From contig DAIRUQ010000031.1 of the NCBI GenBank assembly GCA_036803245.1, positions 1 through 28,971 of the forward strand: a stretch of DNA of 28,971 bases, read 5' to 3'. The notes beneath the pieces are model-generated. The model made no database searches. It saw nothing but the letters and a program-made list of their open reading frames with translations, and was not told where the DNA came from. Positions 14,223 through 21,868 of this stretch are shown piece after piece (within the stretch, counting starts at the first letter, position 1; each line of letters begins with the position of its first letter). This DNA comes from DAIRUQ01 sp036803245 (GTDB lineage: Bacteria > Chloroflexota > Anaerolineae > UBA1429). Position numbers and translations under genes: made by a program.

Positions 14223-14924
14223 ATGGCTAACCGACTTTTTCGCGTAATGCTGGTGATCGCGGTGCTGGTCGCTCTCGCCGCCTGCCAGAAGGCCCCCATC
14301 GAGGCCACGGCCCAAGCAGCGGCCGACGCGGGGGCCCTCACCGGCGCGACCGAGCTGCTGGTGGGAACGCTCCAGCTCGAAGGCACCGAGCACGAGATCG
14401 ATGCCGCCTCCGCCGCGCAATTGGTGCCGCTCTGGAAAGCCTACCAGGTGTTGATGCAGAGCGATACCACCGTCGCCATCGAGCTGGAGGCGTTGGAGGA
14501 GCAGATCCGTGAGACCATGTCATCGGCCCAGGTGGGCGCCATCGCCGCCATGCACCTCACGGCGGAGGACATGATCACAGCCCTGCAGGAGCGTGGCGGC
14601 CTGGGCGACGGCACCGGTGACGGCACAGAGACCGACCAGCGTCAGGCCCTGCGTGCGGCCGCAGGCGGCGGAGCGAGCGTTGAGGCCAGGGCGGGAGGAG
14701 GACCTCGCATGGGAGCAGGCGGCGGGATGCCACCTGGGGGCGGCGACGTGCCGCCGGGCGGCGCGATGCTCGCGGGAGGCGACGCAGCCATGCTGGCAGG
14801 TGGTATGGATCCCTCCGCCATGGCCACCATGTTCGCCGAGGATGGCTCCGTCGGGGCCGAGGCTACCCGCATGGTAACGCCGTTGATCCAGATGGTGATC
14901 GCGGTGCTGGAGGCCAAGGGATAG
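14223..14924 (+). CDS. Lipoprotein with Gly/Met-rich tail, last gene of the exporter operon
   Basis: A 233-residue predicted lipoprotein: a hydrophobic signal with lipobox LAAC (Cys21), a mostly helical acidic domain (about 45-125), then a low-complexity segment rich in Gly, Met, Ala and Pro (about 150-205, for instance GAGGGMPPGGGDVPPGG), ending in a short hydrophobic helix. AGAGGAG lies about 10 bases before the ATG. It starts 37 bases after the permease stop and is probably cotranscribed. The helical part (VPLWKAYQVL, EALEEQIRETMSSAQ) resembles small sensor or chaperone-like helical domains but I do not recognise the family. It could be an accessory subunit or substrate-binding partner of the exporter. 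Confidence 0.82.
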   Translation: MANRLFRVMLVIAVLVALAACQKAPIEATAQAAADAGALTGATELLVGTLQLEGTEHEIDAASAAQLVPLWKAYQVLMQSDTTVAIELEALEEQIRETMSSAQVGAIAAMHLTAEDMITALQERGGLGDGTGDGTETDQRQALRAAAGGGASVEARAGGGPRMGAGGGMPPGGGDVPPGGAMLAGGDAAMLAGGMDPSAMATMFAEDGSVGAEATRMVTPLIQMVIAVLEAKG

Positions 14925-14997
14925 GCCACCCATCGGCCGCGTCGGCCAACCTCTCGCGGCACAAGTCTGTCATTACCAAGCCGTTTCCCAGACCCAA

Positions 14998-15020
14998 CCG
15001 TCCGCTTGCCAAGCGGACGG
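14998..15020 (+). terminator. Hairpin after the exporter operon
   Basis: CCGTCCGCTT and AAGCGGACGG pair perfectly over 10 bases with loop GCC. Its right half overlaps the -35 element of the next promoter. No T-tract. Confidence 0.55.
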
Positions 15021-15033
15021 CTCGCGCTATGAT
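15006..15033 (+). promoter_or_regulatory. Predicted promoter of the glycosidase-like gene
   Basis: TTGCCA (15006-15011), a 16-base spacer and TATGAT (15028-15033), each 5 of 6 to consensus. Predicted start near 15040; AGGAGG (15061-15066) and the ATG at 15074 follow. Confidence 0.5.
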
Positions 15034-15065
15034 GCGCGGCAGTGACCATCAAGCCCTTGTAGGAG

Positions 15066-15275
15066 GCTCCCCCATGCCGACCAATCGCTCCACCCGCTGC
15101 ACCCTGGCCTATCGCGTAGANNNNNNNNNNNNNNNNNNNNNNNNNNNNNNNNNNNNNNNNNNNNNNNNNNNNNNNNNNNNNNNNNNNNNNNNNNNNNNNN
15201 NNNNNNNNNNNNNNNNNNNNGCTCCCCCATGCCGACCAATCGCTCCACCCGCTGCACCCTGGCCTATCGCGTAGA
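15066..15275. other. Assembly gap of 100 N flanked by a 55-base duplication
   Basis: Bases 15066-15120 and 15221-15275 are identical over 55 positions and both contain the same start codon (15074 and 15229). The N run between them (15121-15220) is a placeholder. Two contigs that overlap by 55 bases were evidently scaffolded instead of merged, so in the genome the ribosome site at 15061 leads directly into the gene. Confidence 0.93.
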
Positions 15276-17193
15276 AAACCCCCGCTGGGAGGACGACGCC
15301 GCCTTTGCCCAGTTGCTCGATCTGCTGACCGCGCATCGTCCGGCGGTGGACGAGGTATCGTTCTTTGACGAGGCCTTTCCCATCCAGGCCTGCACGCCCA
15401 TGGCCAAGATACAGGCGCGGGCCGAGCTACTCTGCGAGCGGCAACGGGTCATCCGTGAGGCGGGCATCCCCTCGGCTGGCATCAACGTGCTGGTTACCCT
15501 GGGGCACGGCGATGTCCCATCGGCGCCGCTGCCGCTGTCGGTTCCGCCCATGGTCGGGCATGACGGGCACGTCTCCAACGCCAGCGCCTGCCCCAACTCG
15601 GATGCTTTTCGCGCCTACACCCGCGAACGCTACGCTACCATGGCGCGGTCGGGGCCCGATTTCATCTGGGTGGATGACGACTATCGCTGGAGTCACCACG
15701 GCGCCCTGTATCCCTGCTTTTGTCCCACCTGCCTGGAGCTCTTTGGCCAGGAGCGCGACCGCGAGGCGCTGGTGGCGCGGCTGAATGATCCCGCCGAGGC
15801 CGACCTGCGTGTGCAGTGGTCGGCCTTTCTGGCCGATACGCTGACCGATCTGGCGCGGGAGATTGGCGAGGCGGTGCACGGCGTGGATCCTGCCATCGAG
15901 CTGGGCCTGATGACCATCGGCTATAGCCATTCCAGCTATGGCAACTATGCCATCGGCGACTGGGCCGAGGCCATGGAGGCGGTGCGACTGCGCCCCGGCC
16001 ACGGCTACTATACCGACGAGCGGCCGCGCGAGATCGTGAACAAGGCCATGGACGTCGCGCGGCAGATCGACGAGATGCCCGCCAGCGTGCACACCATCCA
16101 GTACGAGATGGAAAGCTATCCCTGGGTGCCGCTCAACAAGGCCCCCCGCACCGTCTGCAACGAGATCACCCTGGCCATCGCGGCCGGCTGCACCGGCGCG
16201 GCGCTGAACACCTTCCACCGCATTGGCACACTGGACGACCACGCGCCGTTGCTAGAGGCGGTGAGGCGCATGCGGCCGGTGTGGCAGGGGTTGCTGGAGG
16301 TCGCCGACGGCTTGCCTTTGGCAGGCATGTGGGCGGCGCACACTCCCGAGCTGATGGCGCGACGTGCCGTCGGGGAGCAGGGGTGGTTCCGCGAGGGACC
16401 ACCATGGGATATCCAGGCGCCCAACGAGGCGGCGCAGATGGGCCTTCCGCTAACCAGCAGCCGCGAGGATGCCTGCGGCGCGCTGCTGGCGGGCCGCATC
16501 GCCGAGGCGCTGGACGATGCGACCCTGCGCGAGCTGCTGGCCGGCGGCGTGATCTTGGACGCCGAGGCGCTGGATGTCCTCTGGGCGCGCGGGTTGGGCG
16601 AGCTGACCGGCGCGCGCCTGGCCGGCACCATGGCGCCCACCATGGAACGGCTAACGCGCCACGCCCTGAACGGCGAGGACGGCGGCGATGGCCGTCGCGC
16701 GGGCGACTGGGATCGGGGCTGGCGCCTAGAGCCGCTGCTCGGCGCCGACGTGCTATCGCGGCTGGAGACCTTTGACGGCGTCGATGGCGGCCCCTGCCTG
16801 ACGGCATACGAGAACCGCTGGGGCGGCCGGGTGGTGGCCATGGGCTATGCCCCCTGGAACGGCCTGGGGCGCGGCGCCAAGCGACGCCAGTTGCTGCGCC
16901 TGGCCGACTGGGTCAGCCGGGGCAAGCTGCCGGTAACCATCGCCACGACCTCGCGCGTCATGCCACTGGTGCGGCGGGCTCCCGATGGGAGCCGCATCGC
17001 CGTGGTGCTGATGAACCTGATGCTGGACGACACGCCCGCGCTGCAGGTGATGTTGCGGACCACCTGCCAGGCCGTGTCTTTGCTGACGCCCGCCGGCCCG
17101 CAGCCGCTCGACGTCACGCCGATGGACGGAAGCCTGCTGGTGCGGGTGCCGCCCATGCGAGCCTGGGATGCGGCGGTGCTGGTGGGCGCGTAG
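15229..17193 (+). CDS. Large TIM-barrel glycoside hydrolase-like protein
   Basis: A 654-residue cytoplasmic protein (no signal peptide) resembling GH42-type or related clan GH-A glycosidases. The N-terminal barrel contains WVDDDYRW, a conserved cysteine pair (CFCPTCLELF), and IQYEMESYPW, whose acidic residues are candidate catalytic or binding sites. A middle domain with a glutamine-amidotransferase-like Rossmann fold (LLAGGVILDAEALDVLWARG) resembles the beta-galactosidase trimerisation domain. A small beta-rich end follows (VRVPPMRAWDAAVLVG). Family assignment is tentative because no textbook WNEP motif is seen. The true start is the single ATG seen twice at 15074 and 15229; the genuine Shine-Dalgarno AGGAGG is at 15061-15066. 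Substrate unknown. Confidence 0.8.
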   Translation: MPTNRSTRCTLAYRVENPRWEDDAAFAQLLDLLTAHRPAVDEVSFFDEAFPIQACTPMAKIQARAELLCERQRVIREAGIPSAGINVLVTLGHGDVPSAPLPLSVPPMVGHDGHVSNASACPNSDAFRAYTRERYATMARSGPDFIWVDDDYRWSHHGALYPCFCPTCLELFGQERDREALVARLNDPAEADLRVQWSAFLADTLTDLAREIGEAVHGVDPAIELGLMTIGYSHSSYGNYAIGDWAEAMEAVRLRPGHGYYTDERPREIVNKAMDVARQIDEMPASVHTIQYEMESYPWVPLNKAPRTVCNEITLAIAAGCTGAALNTFHRIGTLDDHAPLLEAVRRMRPVWQGLLEVADGLPLAGMWAAHTPELMARRAVGEQGWFREGPPWDIQAPNEAAQMGLPLTSSREDACGALLAGRIAEALDDATLRELLAGGVILDAEALDVLWARGLGELTGARLAGTMAPTMERLTRHALNGEDGGDGRRAGDWDRGWRLEPLLGADVLSRLETFDGVDGGPCLTAYENRWGGRVVAMGYAPWNGLGRGAKRRQLLRLADWVSRGKLPVTIATTSRVMPLVRRAPDGSRIAVVLMNLMLDDTPALQVMLRTTCQAVSLLTPAGPQPLDVTPMDGSLLVRVPPMRAWDAAVLVGA

Positions 17194-17212
17194 GGCACAG
17201 GATGGGAAAAGG

Positions 17213-17243
17213 CACGGGGGAGACGGACACTGTCTCCCCCGTG
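17213..17243. terminator. Bidirectional hairpin between convergent genes
   Basis: CACGGGGGAGAC and GTCTCCCCCGTG pair perfectly over 12 bases around a 7-base loop. It lies 20 bases after the plus-strand stop and 24 bases from the flavoprotein stop. Confidence 0.7.
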
Positions 17244-17266
17244 TTGCGATTCGCCCGTCCGTGGCG

Positions 17267-18610
17267 CTACACGCGGCTGGAGGCGATGGCCAGCTCGGCC
17301 GCATTCACCAGTTGGTAGGAGACCGGCGACGCCGTCAAGGCGGGATGGGTGCCCACCTGGAAGGTGGCGATGTCGTCGGCGGTCATCCGGTTGTGGATGC
17401 AGCCGGCGATCGCGTTGATCAGCTCGCCACCGCTCTTGGCACCACTGACCTGACCGCCCAAGAGAACCCCCGTACCCGCCTCGAACACCAGCTTGACCTT
17501 CATGGGCGCCCCACCCGGCATGATGCTCGGATGACGGTTGATCGCCTCGGCGGTGCCGACCATCAGTCGGAAGCCCTTTTCCTTGGCCATGGTCTCCGTC
17601 AGGCCGGCCGCGCAAAAGGCGGTATTACCCAAGACAGTAGAGTAAACGCCAATCACGCCGCTGTTGGCACGGTGGAGCTGAAACAGGTTAGCGCCGGCGA
17701 TGCGCGCCTCCATCGTGGCAATCGAGGCCAGCTTGAGCTGGCTGGGACGGCCATCGTAGAAGGAAACCTTCTCAGCGCAGTCACCGCACGCAAAGATATC
17801 GGGATCGCTGGTCTGCATATAGCGGTTGACCTCGATCGCCCGCGTAGGACCGATCTCCAGGCCGGCGTCGACCGCTAGCTCAGTGTTGGCCTTGGCACCG
17901 ATGCCCAGAATCACCATATCCGCGGGAATACTCTGCCCATCGGACAGGCGCGCCCCGGTGACCCGGCCATCACCCTCCAGTTGCTCGAGGCGCTGGGAGA
18001 CGTAGAGCTCGATCCCCTGCGCGCGGAGCACCTCCTCGGCCTTGATGGAGAACTCTTCGTCATAGGTAAGCTGGAGGCAGTGTCGTAGCATCTCCACTAT
18101 GCGAACCTTGGCGTCGTGCTTGCGAACGCATTCCTCGGCGATCTCGACGCCGATAAAGCCGCAGCCCACGATCAAGATGTCGCGGGCGTCCTGCATGGTC
18201 AAGACCATGTCCTCGAGGTAAGACTCGGACTTTTGGATGGCGTACACACCCTCCTGCTGGACGCCAGGGATCGGCGGGACCACCGGCAAAGAGCCCGTCG
18301 CCAAGATGAGCCGCGTATAGGCGACCTGCTCGCCACCAGCGCACGTCACCACCTTGCGCTCGCGATCAATAGCGGTAGCCTTGTCTACCAAGAGATCAAT
18401 CCGGTTGCCACCGAGGACGGCATCGGGCATCAGGTTCTGGTCACAGCTTCCCAGCTCGCCGAACACGTAAGGAATGCCGCAGGGGATCACCGCATGCTCC
18501 TCGGACCGGATCACCAAGATGGAGACGTCGGCATAGTGCCGCCGACACGTGAGCGCTGCCGTCAGCCCGGCGGCGCTTCCACCGATCACAACCACATCAT
18601 AGCGCTTCAT
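17267..18610 (-). CDS. FAD/NAD(P)-dependent oxidoreductase, CoA-disulfide reductase / NADH oxidase type
   Basis: A 447-residue flavoprotein of the single-cysteine pyridine nucleotide-disulfide reductase group. FAD-binding VVVIGGSAAGLTAAL is at the start, the active cysteine is C44 in AVIPCGIPY, the NAD(P) motif ILIVGCGFIGVEIAEE is at about 146-160 and the second FAD motif DIFACGDCAE is at 271-280. The C-terminal dimerisation domain follows. Relatives reduce CoA disulfide, polysulfide or oxygen; the residues seen do not separate these. The ATG at 18610 has GGAG 7 bases upstream; an in-frame extension of 26 codons is unlikely because it crosses the predicted promoter. It stands alone, bounded by hairpins on both sides, so it is probably monocistronic and linked to thiol redox or oxidative stress. 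Confidence 0.93.
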   Translation of the reverse strand: MKRYDVVVIGGSAAGLTAALTCRRHYADVSILVIRSEEHAVIPCGIPYVFGELGSCDQNLMPDAVLGGNRIDLLVDKATAIDRERKVVTCAGGEQVAYTRLILATGSLPVVPPIPGVQQEGVYAIQKSESYLEDMVLTMQDARDILIVGCGFIGVEIAEECVRKHDAKVRIVEMLRHCLQLTYDEEFSIKAEEVLRAQGIELYVSQRLEQLEGDGRVTGARLSDGQSIPADMVILGIGAKANTELAVDAGLEIGPTRAIEVNRYMQTSDPDIFACGDCAEKVSFYDGRPSQLKLASIATMEARIAGANLFQLHRANSGVIGVYSTVLGNTAFCAAGLTETMAKEKGFRLMVGTAEAINRHPSIMPGGAPMKVKLVFEAGTGVLLGGQVSGAKSGGELINAIAGCIHNRMTADDIATFQVGTHPALTASPVSYQLVNAAELAIASSRV

Positions 18611-18671
18611 GACGTGCTCCTTTGCACCACAACTCAGCATCATGCAGCGGCGCACCCGCTCCTGGGAATCA

Positions 18672-18699
18672 TGGTAGGTGCGCGGCAACCCCTGTCAAG
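18672..18699 (-). promoter_or_regulatory. Predicted promoter of the flavoprotein gene
   Basis: On the minus strand TTGACA (18699-18694, perfect), a 16-base spacer and TACCAT (18677-18672, 4 of 6). Predicted start near 18665, 55 bases before the ATG. Confidence 0.5.
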
Positions 18700-18711
18700 C
18701 ATCCCAACGAC

Positions 18712-18745
18712 GAACGGGGCGGACCATCAGGTCCGCCCCGTTCGC
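18712..18745 (-). terminator. Perfect 15-pair hairpin after the SIMPL gene
   Basis: CGAACGGGGCGGACC pairs with its exact complement across the 4-base loop ATCA. It separates the end of the SIMPL lipoprotein gene from the flavoprotein promoter on the same strand. Confidence 0.7.
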
Positions 18746-18766
18746 AGTCACCGGACACCCAGTCGG

Positions 18767-19552
18767 CTACTCGATATCGAATACCACCGCCAGCTGCACG
18801 CTGACGCTGTACTCGCCCGCCTCCACCGGGCCGGCTCCGCCGCCGCCCACGCCATAGGCCACATCGGTGGCCATGCGAGCGACCACACCTCCGCCCGAGG
18901 ATACCTCGGCCACCTGGTTGAGGCCTACGACCGTGGCGCCAAAGCCAGCAGCGAGCTGCTCCGCCTTGGCCTGGGCGTTGGCAACGGCCAGATCCCGGGC
19001 CTGCGCCTCCATGGCAGCGGTGTCCTCGACCTCAAAGCTGATACCGCCCACGCTATTGGCGCCGGCATCCAGCGCCGCCGTGAGCACCGGCGCAACCTGG
19101 GCGATGTCTCGCAGCCGGATGCGCAACTGGTTGACCACATGGTAGCGGTACTCGCCAGTGGGCTCGCCCCGCTCGTTATAGATCTGCTCCACCCAGACAT
19201 TGTACTGGACGGTCTGCAGGTCCTCGGGCGCGAGCTCATAGGCATCCAGCGCCTCGCGGACAGCATTCATGCGCGTAGCACTCGCGCTGAGAGCCTCGGC
19301 GATGTCCTGATCCATGATATCGACACCCAGCGTCACATACGCAACGTCCGGCCGGGCGGTGGCCGTGCCCAGGCCCGTCACCGAGATGGTGTGAGCCAGG
19401 GTGCTCTCGGCCCCACTGCCAACACTCGTGAGCACACTCGTCTGTGGGACGCTCGAGCCGCCCCCAGCATCGGCTGTGCTGCCCACGCAGCCCAGCATCA
19501 GTCCCATCACTACCACGATCGCCAACAACGACTTCCAGCTATTGTACCTCAT
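18767..19552 (-). CDS. SIMPL-domain (DUF541) lipoprotein
   Basis: A 261-residue predicted lipoprotein with a short signal ending in the lipobox LMLGC (Cys22), a Ser/Gly-rich linker, then a SIMPL domain from about residue 50. The hallmark strands are ISVTGLGTATARPDVAYVTLG at its start and SVSVQLAVVFDIE at its end, with LSASATRMNAVREAL and ARDLAVANAQAKAEQLAAGFG helices between. SIMPL proteins such as BP26/YggE are oligomeric envelope proteins linked to oxidative stress; mechanism unknown. The ATG at 19552 gives the complete signal peptide; the frame is open 56 codons further upstream but those residues are Pro/Arg-rich and not protein-like. The ribosome site is weak. Confidence 0.92.
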   Translation of the reverse strand: MRYNSWKSLLAIVVVMGLMLGCVGSTADAGGGSSVPQTSVLTSVGSGAESTLAHTISVTGLGTATARPDVAYVTLGVDIMDQDIAEALSASATRMNAVREALDAYELAPEDLQTVQYNVWVEQIYNERGEPTGEYRYHVVNQLRIRLRDIAQVAPVLTAALDAGANSVGGISFEVEDTAAMEAQARDLAVANAQAKAEQLAAGFGATVVGLNQVAEVSSGGGVVARMATDVAYGVGGGGAGPVEAGEYSVSVQLAVVFDIE

Positions 19553-19788
19553 CTCGACCCGCCTTCCGGGGAACGCCCCGCTTGTATATCTGTTTGGCGA
19601 CGGCTCGCTTGCCGTGCCTATCATACAGGACGTCGCCGCCCTTGTTTTGGTTCCAGGGCGGCGTCGGGGGCGGGCCAACTGTCTGGGCACGGGGCGGCGA
19701 GCTAGAGGCGCACACGGCAAGCGGGAACCCGACGGTCACGGGCAGCCCGGCGAGCGCCAGCGGGTTGGCGTCCGCTGGGAGGGGGAGG

Positions 19789-19929
19789 CTAGTCTAGCGG
19801 ACGCTTGAAATAGTGCCACGGCCCCCAGGCGCACACCAGCTCCCAGCCCTGCCGGCCATACTCGTTGAGGGCGCGGGTTGTGGCTTCTCCCAGCCCCCAG
19901 ATCGCGACGCACTTGTACTCCCACTCCAT
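19789..19929 (-). CDS. DUF4177-like miniprotein
   Basis: A 46-residue protein. The pattern WEYKCVAIWG, then LNEYGRQGWELVCAWG and a final YFKRPL matches the DUF4177 fold, in which a strand, a helix and a GWEL strand follow one another. The ATG at 19929 has GGAGG 7 bases upstream, which fixes this short form and rules out an in-frame 35-codon extension. DUF4177 proteins are common in bacteria and have no established role. Possible -10 TATACT lies on the minus strand at 20011-20006. Confidence 0.8.
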   Translation of the reverse strand: MEWEYKCVAIWGLGEATTRALNEYGRQGWELVCAWGPWHYFKRPLD

Positions 19930-20246
19930 GATCAGCCTCCTTTTTGCCGGTGCCACGCGTTGGCGCCCCATCCAGCGCCAACGCCAGCACCTCACCACGA
20001 TGCCTAGTATACCCACTACGCCCGGCGCGATCACAGCGTTGCGCGCCTTGGGGCCGCGTTCTATTGGTGTGGATGCCGCAGTTCCGTAAAATCACCCACA
20101 CGATTTGCGCGACATTGCCCATGCGCGAACGGGGCGTGGGGCCTATACTGTCTAGCGTAAGAGTCGGGCTGGTCAGATTCGACGACCCTGAACAGCCTTG
20201 ACGGCTCCACAATGATGTGTGAGCAACTCTCTCTCCTCCTTGGTTA

Positions 20247-20290
20247 GCGAGCCCGGTGCACCGCATTCGGCGGCGGTGCATCGGGCTCGC
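20247..20290. terminator. 18-pair hairpin upstream of the M81 operon
   Basis: Left arm 20247-20264 and right arm 20273-20290 pair over 18 positions with one G-U wobble and an 8-base loop. Core arms are GAGCCCGGTGCACCGC and GCGGTGCATCGGGCTC. It ends 18 bases before the -35 of the operon promoter, so it would insulate the operon from upstream transcription. Confidence 0.55.
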
Positions 20291-20307
20291 TGCGTCTGCC
20301 TGGGTCG

Positions 20308-20335
20308 TTGACGCCCACACCCCGACCGGTACAAT
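20308..20335 (+). promoter_or_regulatory. Predicted promoter of the M81-glycosidase operon
   Basis: TTGACG (20308-20313), a 16-base spacer and TACAAT (20330-20335). Predicted start near 20342, 44 bases before the GTG start codon. Confidence 0.6.
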
Positions 20336-20385
20336 CAGTTCTGTTGATCCGGCTACAGTCGCAGGAACCTCCAAGGAGTGGTGCC

Positions 20386-21828
20386 GTGCGGATCCTGGTT
20401 GGAGCCATCGGGCACGAATCGAACACCTTTACGCCGTTCCTAACGACCCGCGATGATTTCCACATTCGTCACGGGCAGGAGATCCTGGTCACGGGGCGGC
20501 GCAGCTCGCTGGATGGCATTGTCGACACGCTACGCACCCACGCGGTAGAGCTCGTGCCAACCATCGCCGCCCATGCCATGCCAGGCGGCGTGGTGGCGCG
20601 CGACGCCTACGAGGGCTTCAAGCAGGCCATGCTGGAGCAAGCCCACGATATCGATGCCGTCTGCCTCTACCTGCACGGCGCCATGCGCGCCGAGGGGCTG
20701 GACTATGCCGAGAACGACCTGCTGCGGGATCTGCGCGACCAGGTAGGCCCGCGGGTGCCCATCAGCCTCGCGTTGGACATGCACGCCAACATCGTGCCCG
20801 AAATGGTGGCCAACGTGGACGCCCTGGTGGCTTACCACACCGCACCCCATACCGACGCCTACGAGACCGGCGTTCGCGCGGCCGAGATGCTGTTGCAGAT
20901 CCTGGAGCGCGGTGTCCGCACGCGGATCGGGTTCGCCAAAGTGCCTTTTTTGCTGCCCGGCGAAATGGCTCAGACCGACCTGGAGCCGATGGCCGGCATG
21001 ATGCGGCTGGCCGCCGAGATCGAAGCCCAGCCTGGCGTACTCTCTACCTCGTTGGCCAACGGCCACTGCTGGGCAGATCTGCCCGACGTGGGCGTGGCCG
21101 CCGTGGTGGTCACCGAGGGCGACGCTGCGCTGGCCCAGCGCGAGGCCGACCGATTGGCCAGCGTCTTTTGGGCGCGACGTGCCGAGTTCGGCTACTCGGC
21201 CGAGGCCTATCCCGTGGCCGAGGCGGTTCGGGCAGCCATGGGCGCGTCCGAACGCCCCGTCTACCTCTCCGACTCGGGCGACAACCCCGGCGCCGGCGGC
21301 ACTACCGACGTCCCGGTGCTGCTGGAGGAGCTGCTGGCCCAGGGGGCCGAGGACGTGCTGATCGCCTCTATCTGGGACAGGGCCGCCGTCGAGGCGTGCC
21401 AGGCCACTGGCATCGGCCGGCCTGTCTCCCTCACCGTCGGCGGCAAGCTGGACACGCAGCATGGCTCGCCGCTGGAGGTGCGGGGCATGGTCCCGCGACT
21501 CTGGGACGAGACGCCCGACCCCGTCGGCGGACGGGGCCCGCTGGCCCTCCTGCGGGTGCAGGGCGTCGACGTGATCCTGTCCTCCAGCCGGCTCAGCTTT
21601 GTGGACCCCGCCCAACTAGCGGCGCTGGAGCTGGACCCCGGCGCCTATCGGATCATCGTGCTCAAGCGCGGCTACCTGACGGCCCCGTTCCAAGCGATCA
21701 GCCCTCGCTCGATCCTGGCGCTGACGCCCGGCGCCACCAACTGCGACCTGACCAAGATGACGTTCCAGCGCGTCCAGCGACCGATCTATCCGCTAGATCC
21801 CGACATGACCTGGGCGCCCGCGTCGTAG
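20386..21828 (+). CDS. M81 family metallopeptidase (MlrC-like)
   Basis: A 480-residue cytoplasmic protein of the MlrC/DUF1485 family, named after the enzyme that finishes microcystin breakdown. The family opening ILVGAIGHESNTF is present, with H10; further motifs are YLHGAMRAEGLDYAEND, DMHANI (D131, H133), YHTAPHTDAYETG and, in the C-terminal domain, SDSGDNPGAGGTTD. These acidic and histidine residues form the predicted zinc site. The GTG at 20386 was chosen because AAGGAG lies 7 bases before it and the family begins right here; an extension to 20308 would overlap the promoter. It is the first gene of an operon with two glycosidases (gaps of 40 and 22 bases), so here it may hydrolyse an amide on a sugar-linked compound; that is inference. 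Confidence 0.94.
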   Translation: MRILVGAIGHESNTFTPFLTTRDDFHIRHGQEILVTGRRSSLDGIVDTLRTHAVELVPTIAAHAMPGGVVARDAYEGFKQAMLEQAHDIDAVCLYLHGAMRAEGLDYAENDLLRDLRDQVGPRVPISLALDMHANIVPEMVANVDALVAYHTAPHTDAYETGVRAAEMLLQILERGVRTRIGFAKVPFLLPGEMAQTDLEPMAGMMRLAAEIEAQPGVLSTSLANGHCWADLPDVGVAAVVVTEGDAALAQREADRLASVFWARRAEFGYSAEAYPVAEAVRAAMGASERPVYLSDSGDNPGAGGTTDVPVLLEELLAQGAEDVLIASIWDRAAVEACQATGIGRPVSLTVGGKLDTQHGSPLEVRGMVPRLWDETPDPVGGRGPLALLRVQGVDVILSSSRLSFVDPAQLAALELDPGAYRIIVLKRGYLTAPFQAISPRSILALTPGATNCDLTKMTFQRVQRPIYPLDPDMTWAPAS

Positions 21829-21868
21829 CGCCCGCCCGTCGCACCGCTCACAGGAGGCAAGAGCCAGC

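Larger units (their letters stand above)
19930..20385. other. 456-base intergenic region with promoter and hairpin elements
   Basis: It separates two divergent genes and holds no protein that I can support. It contains the DUF4177 leader, a TATACT on the plus strand (20144-20149) with a poor -35, a very long hairpin (20247-20290) and the promoter of the downstream operon (20308-20335). A plus-strand transcript from near 20156 ending at the hairpin would be about 135 bases; this is speculative. On the minus strand AAGGAGG just beyond the hairpin could start a 17-codon TTG frame. Confidence 0.5.

Noticed and set aside
15066..15275. Direct repeat of 55 bases as a biological duplication
   Set aside because: The repeats abut an N run on both sides and carry the same gene start; this is an unmerged contig overlap.
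18116..19705. 529-codon plus-strand open frame
   Set aside because: It runs antisense through two well-recognised genes (flavoprotein and SIMPL lipoprotein) and their perfect intergenic hairpin.
20530..21615. 361-codon minus-strand open frame
   Set aside because: Antisense shadow of the M81 metallopeptidase gene.
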